Source: Branchiostoma lanceolatum (lineage: Eukaryota > Chordata > Leptocardii > Amphioxiformes > Branchiostomatidae). Taken from it: 64,000 bases of DNA. The notes under the pieces are model-generated. The model was given only the letters and a program-made list of their open reading frames with translations, made no database searches and was not told where the DNA came from. The stretch's first letter is position 1, and each line of letters begins with the position of its first letter. Below are positions 61,213 through 64,000 of the stretch, one piece after another. Both the position numbers and the translations under genes were made by a program. Where the stretch lies: contig NC_089732.1 in NCBI RefSeq assembly GCF_035083965.1, positions 10,493,424 to 10,557,423 of the forward strand. Reading direction: 5' to 3'.

Positions 61213-63974
61213 GTGAGCTCTGGCTCTGAAAAAAACGATCAAAGTGGTTTATTAGCTTCATATGAATATGTAACTATTATGGTATTATGTATGGGTCGGG
61301 TGTAAGCCCCCTCAAATTGAGTCAAAATCATTCATTCGTGTTGTTTCTCTTCCGCATCTTGATTTTTTCTTCATCCTGATATTTTGAGGTTGAATGAATA
61401 TGAATAGATGGGAACTGCAGCTTCTGAACATGTTTATTCCATCGTACATTTTTTTGTAGTCAGTTAGAATTAACTGTATTCCAAATCCATCCTATCAATT
61501 GAAATTACTGATACACTAAGATTAGAACCTTCCTACCTAGCCGAAAGGATCTACTCTACTATAATATCATATTGAATAGCAGGGGTTCATCTAAATCAGG
61601 AAAGAGGAGCGCTGCGTCCTCTTGTTTCAGCCCAGCGCCCCCTTGTCGAATTCAGATTTTAGCTTAGTATCCAGTATACAGCCTTCAATCAGCGATCAAT
61701 TCTTCCATAAATACATAGAATTCACTGCCTCGTCTGTGTGTGCTCCCTCTTATTCAATCTTTCTAGAAAAACCCCTGAATAGTATATACTATATTTAATA
61801 GTAACGTTACCTTTTCGTCCACGGTTGGTTAAGTAAATTAAGTTTGTAAAACTACTGTAATATCTGTATCTATATAGCCAGTAAAACCGCCCTTCGGCGT
61901 AACACGAGCTTTGCAGGCACGTGGCGTGGAAGCAGCCGGTTATTATATTATTATTTATTACACTGTTCAAACGACCTGTCACACCTACCTTTTGCACATC
62001 TAGCTGAACATCCAGTGAAGATGCCCCCACTGTAAATATTGGTGGTAATCATCTGCACTTGGCCCCTACTGTACTAGTAATTGGTGATGATAGTATTATA
62101 CGTCCTCACATAACAAATTATGTGCTTCTTCATCTGTAGGAGAGCTCACATCAGAGTCACTGTGGAGCTGAGCACAGTCACAAACCCTGTCCACAAGAAG
62201 GTCAGTCAAACCTTTCACTTTCAGGCTTTGTTGGTTGTTACGCAAGTCTACGAAAGCCAGGCCTTCCACACCTTCAATGGTCAAAACGGCGTCAGCACCG
62301 GGAGCCCAGAGCTGAAAAAAGTCGAGCCCTAGTTTTCCAGTGTTGAACGGCTTTGTTCCAGTGCTAAAGCTTTCTCAGGACCAGTTGACATTATATCAAG
62401 CGCTATCAGCACTCTATTTCCAGTGCCACACTCCTCTCAGCACTCGGAATTCCAATGCTGAGCAATATTCTGCTCTGGAAATCCAGTGCAGAAGCCTCCT
62501 GCACGTGAATCGAGTGCTGAAAAAGGAAAGCGTGGTTTTAATAGTTTTGCCTGGTGTCGTTACAGTTACAATTAGATTTGATGTGTAATTTTCTATGAAC
62601 TTTATTTCATAGGATCACTGTCTAACAGTAACACATTGGACGATCATGATTTGATGTTTTTGTAGGAGTTGGTGGTGAGACTGACCGATGACAGTGACCT
62701 GTTCTTCCTCTTTAATCTGGCTCTTGGGGAGGAAGACTTCCAAATGTGAGTCTCTGATATGTGTGTACAACTACAACAAGTGAAACTTTCTCTCCCTGGG
62801 CTTTCTTCTAAAGCTTAGTCTTGGAAGAGATCGGACCCACATATTTGGTGTAAGAAAAGTATATATATGATATTAATAAGAACTCTCTGCTAGAGAGGGT
62901 AGTCTCCAACAAAACAGTAAACCAATTCAAAACGCACATAGATGAACATTAGTAGCATCTGATGTATAAGCGCAGTGGAAGCGATGACAAGTAGACTGGT
63001 CCAATTCAAACAGAGCCTTCCTTGACCATATGTGGTATCCAGGTAGAAGATCTAAGTACAATACACTTCGCTCATCTTTGTGAAACACATGTCCTTCCAT
63101 GTTAACTGTTTTGTTGTACATACCATGTTGATTCTTTGTTTTTGAATGTTGTGGAATTAGATTAAAAACATTATATTTTTCTGTCTCAAATGAAATTGCT
63201 GTCCTGTTATCTTGTCCAGGCTGAAGTCGCAGCAAGGCCTTCTTGTAGATTTTGGAGCCTTCCCTCAGAAGTTCATTGACCTGTTGGAGCTCTGTCTTCA
63301 GGAAGAACAAAAGGAAAATCCAAAGTAAGTGGTACTCATCTTACCTACATCTACCTTACAACAATTGGGGCCAAGACATTCCTAGGACCACATACTGTCT
63401 GGATCTGCTTGAACTGAAGATTATATCTGAGAAGCAGATCATTCACCTGCACACATGTTTCTTATGACATCTTTTTTCTCAGGTTTCTGCTGCAGTTTGT
63501 ATCAGGTAGTGGTTCAGACAGGGGCTGTGCACACCTGAACATTGTGGAGACAAACCCCTTCAAACACCTAACTCACCTGGCCCTGAGATTTGCACCTGGC
63601 AATGACACTGATGTCAAGAAATACCTGGCTGTGTGTTTAAAAAACCTCAAGGTACTGTAAGGTTCTTTGAATATATAGATTTTCTGTACAATAAAGAGCA
63701 TATTGAGGATCTTGGAAAGAAGCAAACAAAAATATTTAATTTAGTAACATATAAACTAGAAAAGTGGAGAGTCTAGAGCTGTGGTCTTTCTTTACTGTTG
63801 TTTTTTCCTCATGCAGGGATATGTGCCTCAAATGGTATTATTTAATGGAATAGCAAAGTGAACTAACTATTTGTACTTTGTTCTGCTTGTATACAGGAAG
63901 AGAGGTCTGCACTGCAACACAAGCTAGAATCCACTGAGGCAGAACTGTCCCAGAGACTACGGAACACCCAGGAT
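61142..63974 (+). CDS. SASS6: SASS6, centriole cartwheel protein SAS-6 (N-terminal part)
   Basis: SAS-6 self-assembles into the nine-spoked cartwheel that templates new centrioles. Six exons are in the window: 61142-61212, 62140-62200, 62666-62745, 63220-63324, 63483-63651, 63897-63974, with matching phases; the gene continues past the right edge. The translation (188 codons) covers the globular head: [40 protein letters not shown], and [20 protein letters not shown]. The Phe of NPFKHL (residue 132) corresponds to human F131, the residue needed for head-to-head dimerisation. The last exon, [20 protein letters not shown], begins the coiled-coil rod. The start lies in a YY1-like context. Confidence 0.97.
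61855..61915 (+). repeat. dispersed repeat family D, copy 2
   Basis: ATCTGTATCTATATAGCCAG, CCCTTCGGCGTAACACGAGC; in SASS6 intron 1. Related to 20396-20465 in reverse. Confidence 0.6.
62140..62200 (+). CDS. SASS6: SASS6 exon 2
   Basis: Acceptor CATCTGTAG, donor [26 protein letters not shown] matches human VSIRMSIELQSVSNPVHRK. Confidence 0.95.
62335..62535 (+). repeat. degenerate CAGTGCTGAG-type repeats in SASS6 intron 2
   Basis: Scattered CAGTGCT, AGCACTC and AATGCTGAG words in both orientations over 200 bp; loosely inverted, no fixed period. Confidence 0.4.
62666..62745 (+). CDS. SASS6: SASS6 exon 3
   Basis: Acceptor TTTTTGTAG, donor GTGAGT, phase 0 in and 2 out. Head-domain strand region with EEDFQ. 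Confidence 0.96.
63220..63324 (+). CDS. SASS6: SASS6 exon 4
   Basis: Acceptor CTTGTCCAG, donor GTAAGT, phase 2 in and out. Contains the QGLLVDF and FPQKFIDLL motifs of the PISA region. Confidence 0.97.
63483..63651 (+). CDS. SASS6: SASS6 exon 5
   Basis: Acceptor TTTTCTCAG, donor GTACTG, phase 2 in and 0 out. FLLQFVSGS to NPFKHLTHL, with the dimer-forming Phe. Confidence 0.97.
63897..63974 (+). CDS. SASS6: SASS6 exon 6
   Basis: Acceptor TGTATACAG, donor GTAAGC, phase 0. Start of the coiled-coil rod. Confidence 0.93.
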
Positions 63975-64000
63975 GTAAGCATTGAAAGTTTTGATTTTCT

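Overview
The window reads as nuclear DNA of an invertebrate deuterostome, most likely a cephalochordate (amphioxus, Branchiostoma). Evidence: genes split by GT..AG introns into short exons, proteins close to vertebrate ones but not vertebrate-like in genome layout, frequent ACATGTACATGT-type stretches, and several short repeat families that I associate with amphioxus. The species call is inference.

Layout. (1) About 1.3-49.3 kb, minus strand: one large gene for an F-BAR / C1 / RhoGAP protein of the ARHGAP45 (HMHA1) - ARHGAP29 - GMIP family. I could place 25 coding exons (1101 codons). All splice phases agree and the reading frame never breaks; the last coding exon or exons lie left of the window. 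Three extra minus-strand exons with no visible acceptor but good donors look like alternative first exons. (2) 49.6-52.1 kb, plus strand: MAGOH, the exon-junction-complex core subunit, five exons, 147 aa, head to head with the RhoGAP gene across about 360 bp. (3) 55.3-58.3 kb, minus strand: a two-exon VMAC-like coiled-coil protein. (4) 59.05-60.24 kb, minus strand: an unrecognised two-exon gene. (5) 61.1 kb to the right edge, plus strand: the first six exons of SASS6, the centriole cartwheel protein.

The human counterparts of these genes lie on chromosome arms 1p (ARHGAP29, MAGOH, SASS6) and 19p (ARHGAP45, GMIP, VMAC), so the window looks like an unduplicated version of one vertebrate paralogon. 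The genes share no obvious pathway; the grouping is ancestral linkage plus shared promoters.

The introns carry non-autonomous DNA transposons with clear ends: two inverted copies of a 760 bp TAA-flanked element, a TA-flanked pogo-like element, a TA-flanked 1.06 kb element with perfect 24 bp ends that carries promoter-like motifs, and a hAT-like element. There are also small foldback families, a tRNA-derived SINE and several tandem arrays. Two of these arrays start exactly at splice acceptors of the RhoGAP gene. I saw no reverse transcriptase, transposase, rRNA, intact tRNA or CRISPR array.
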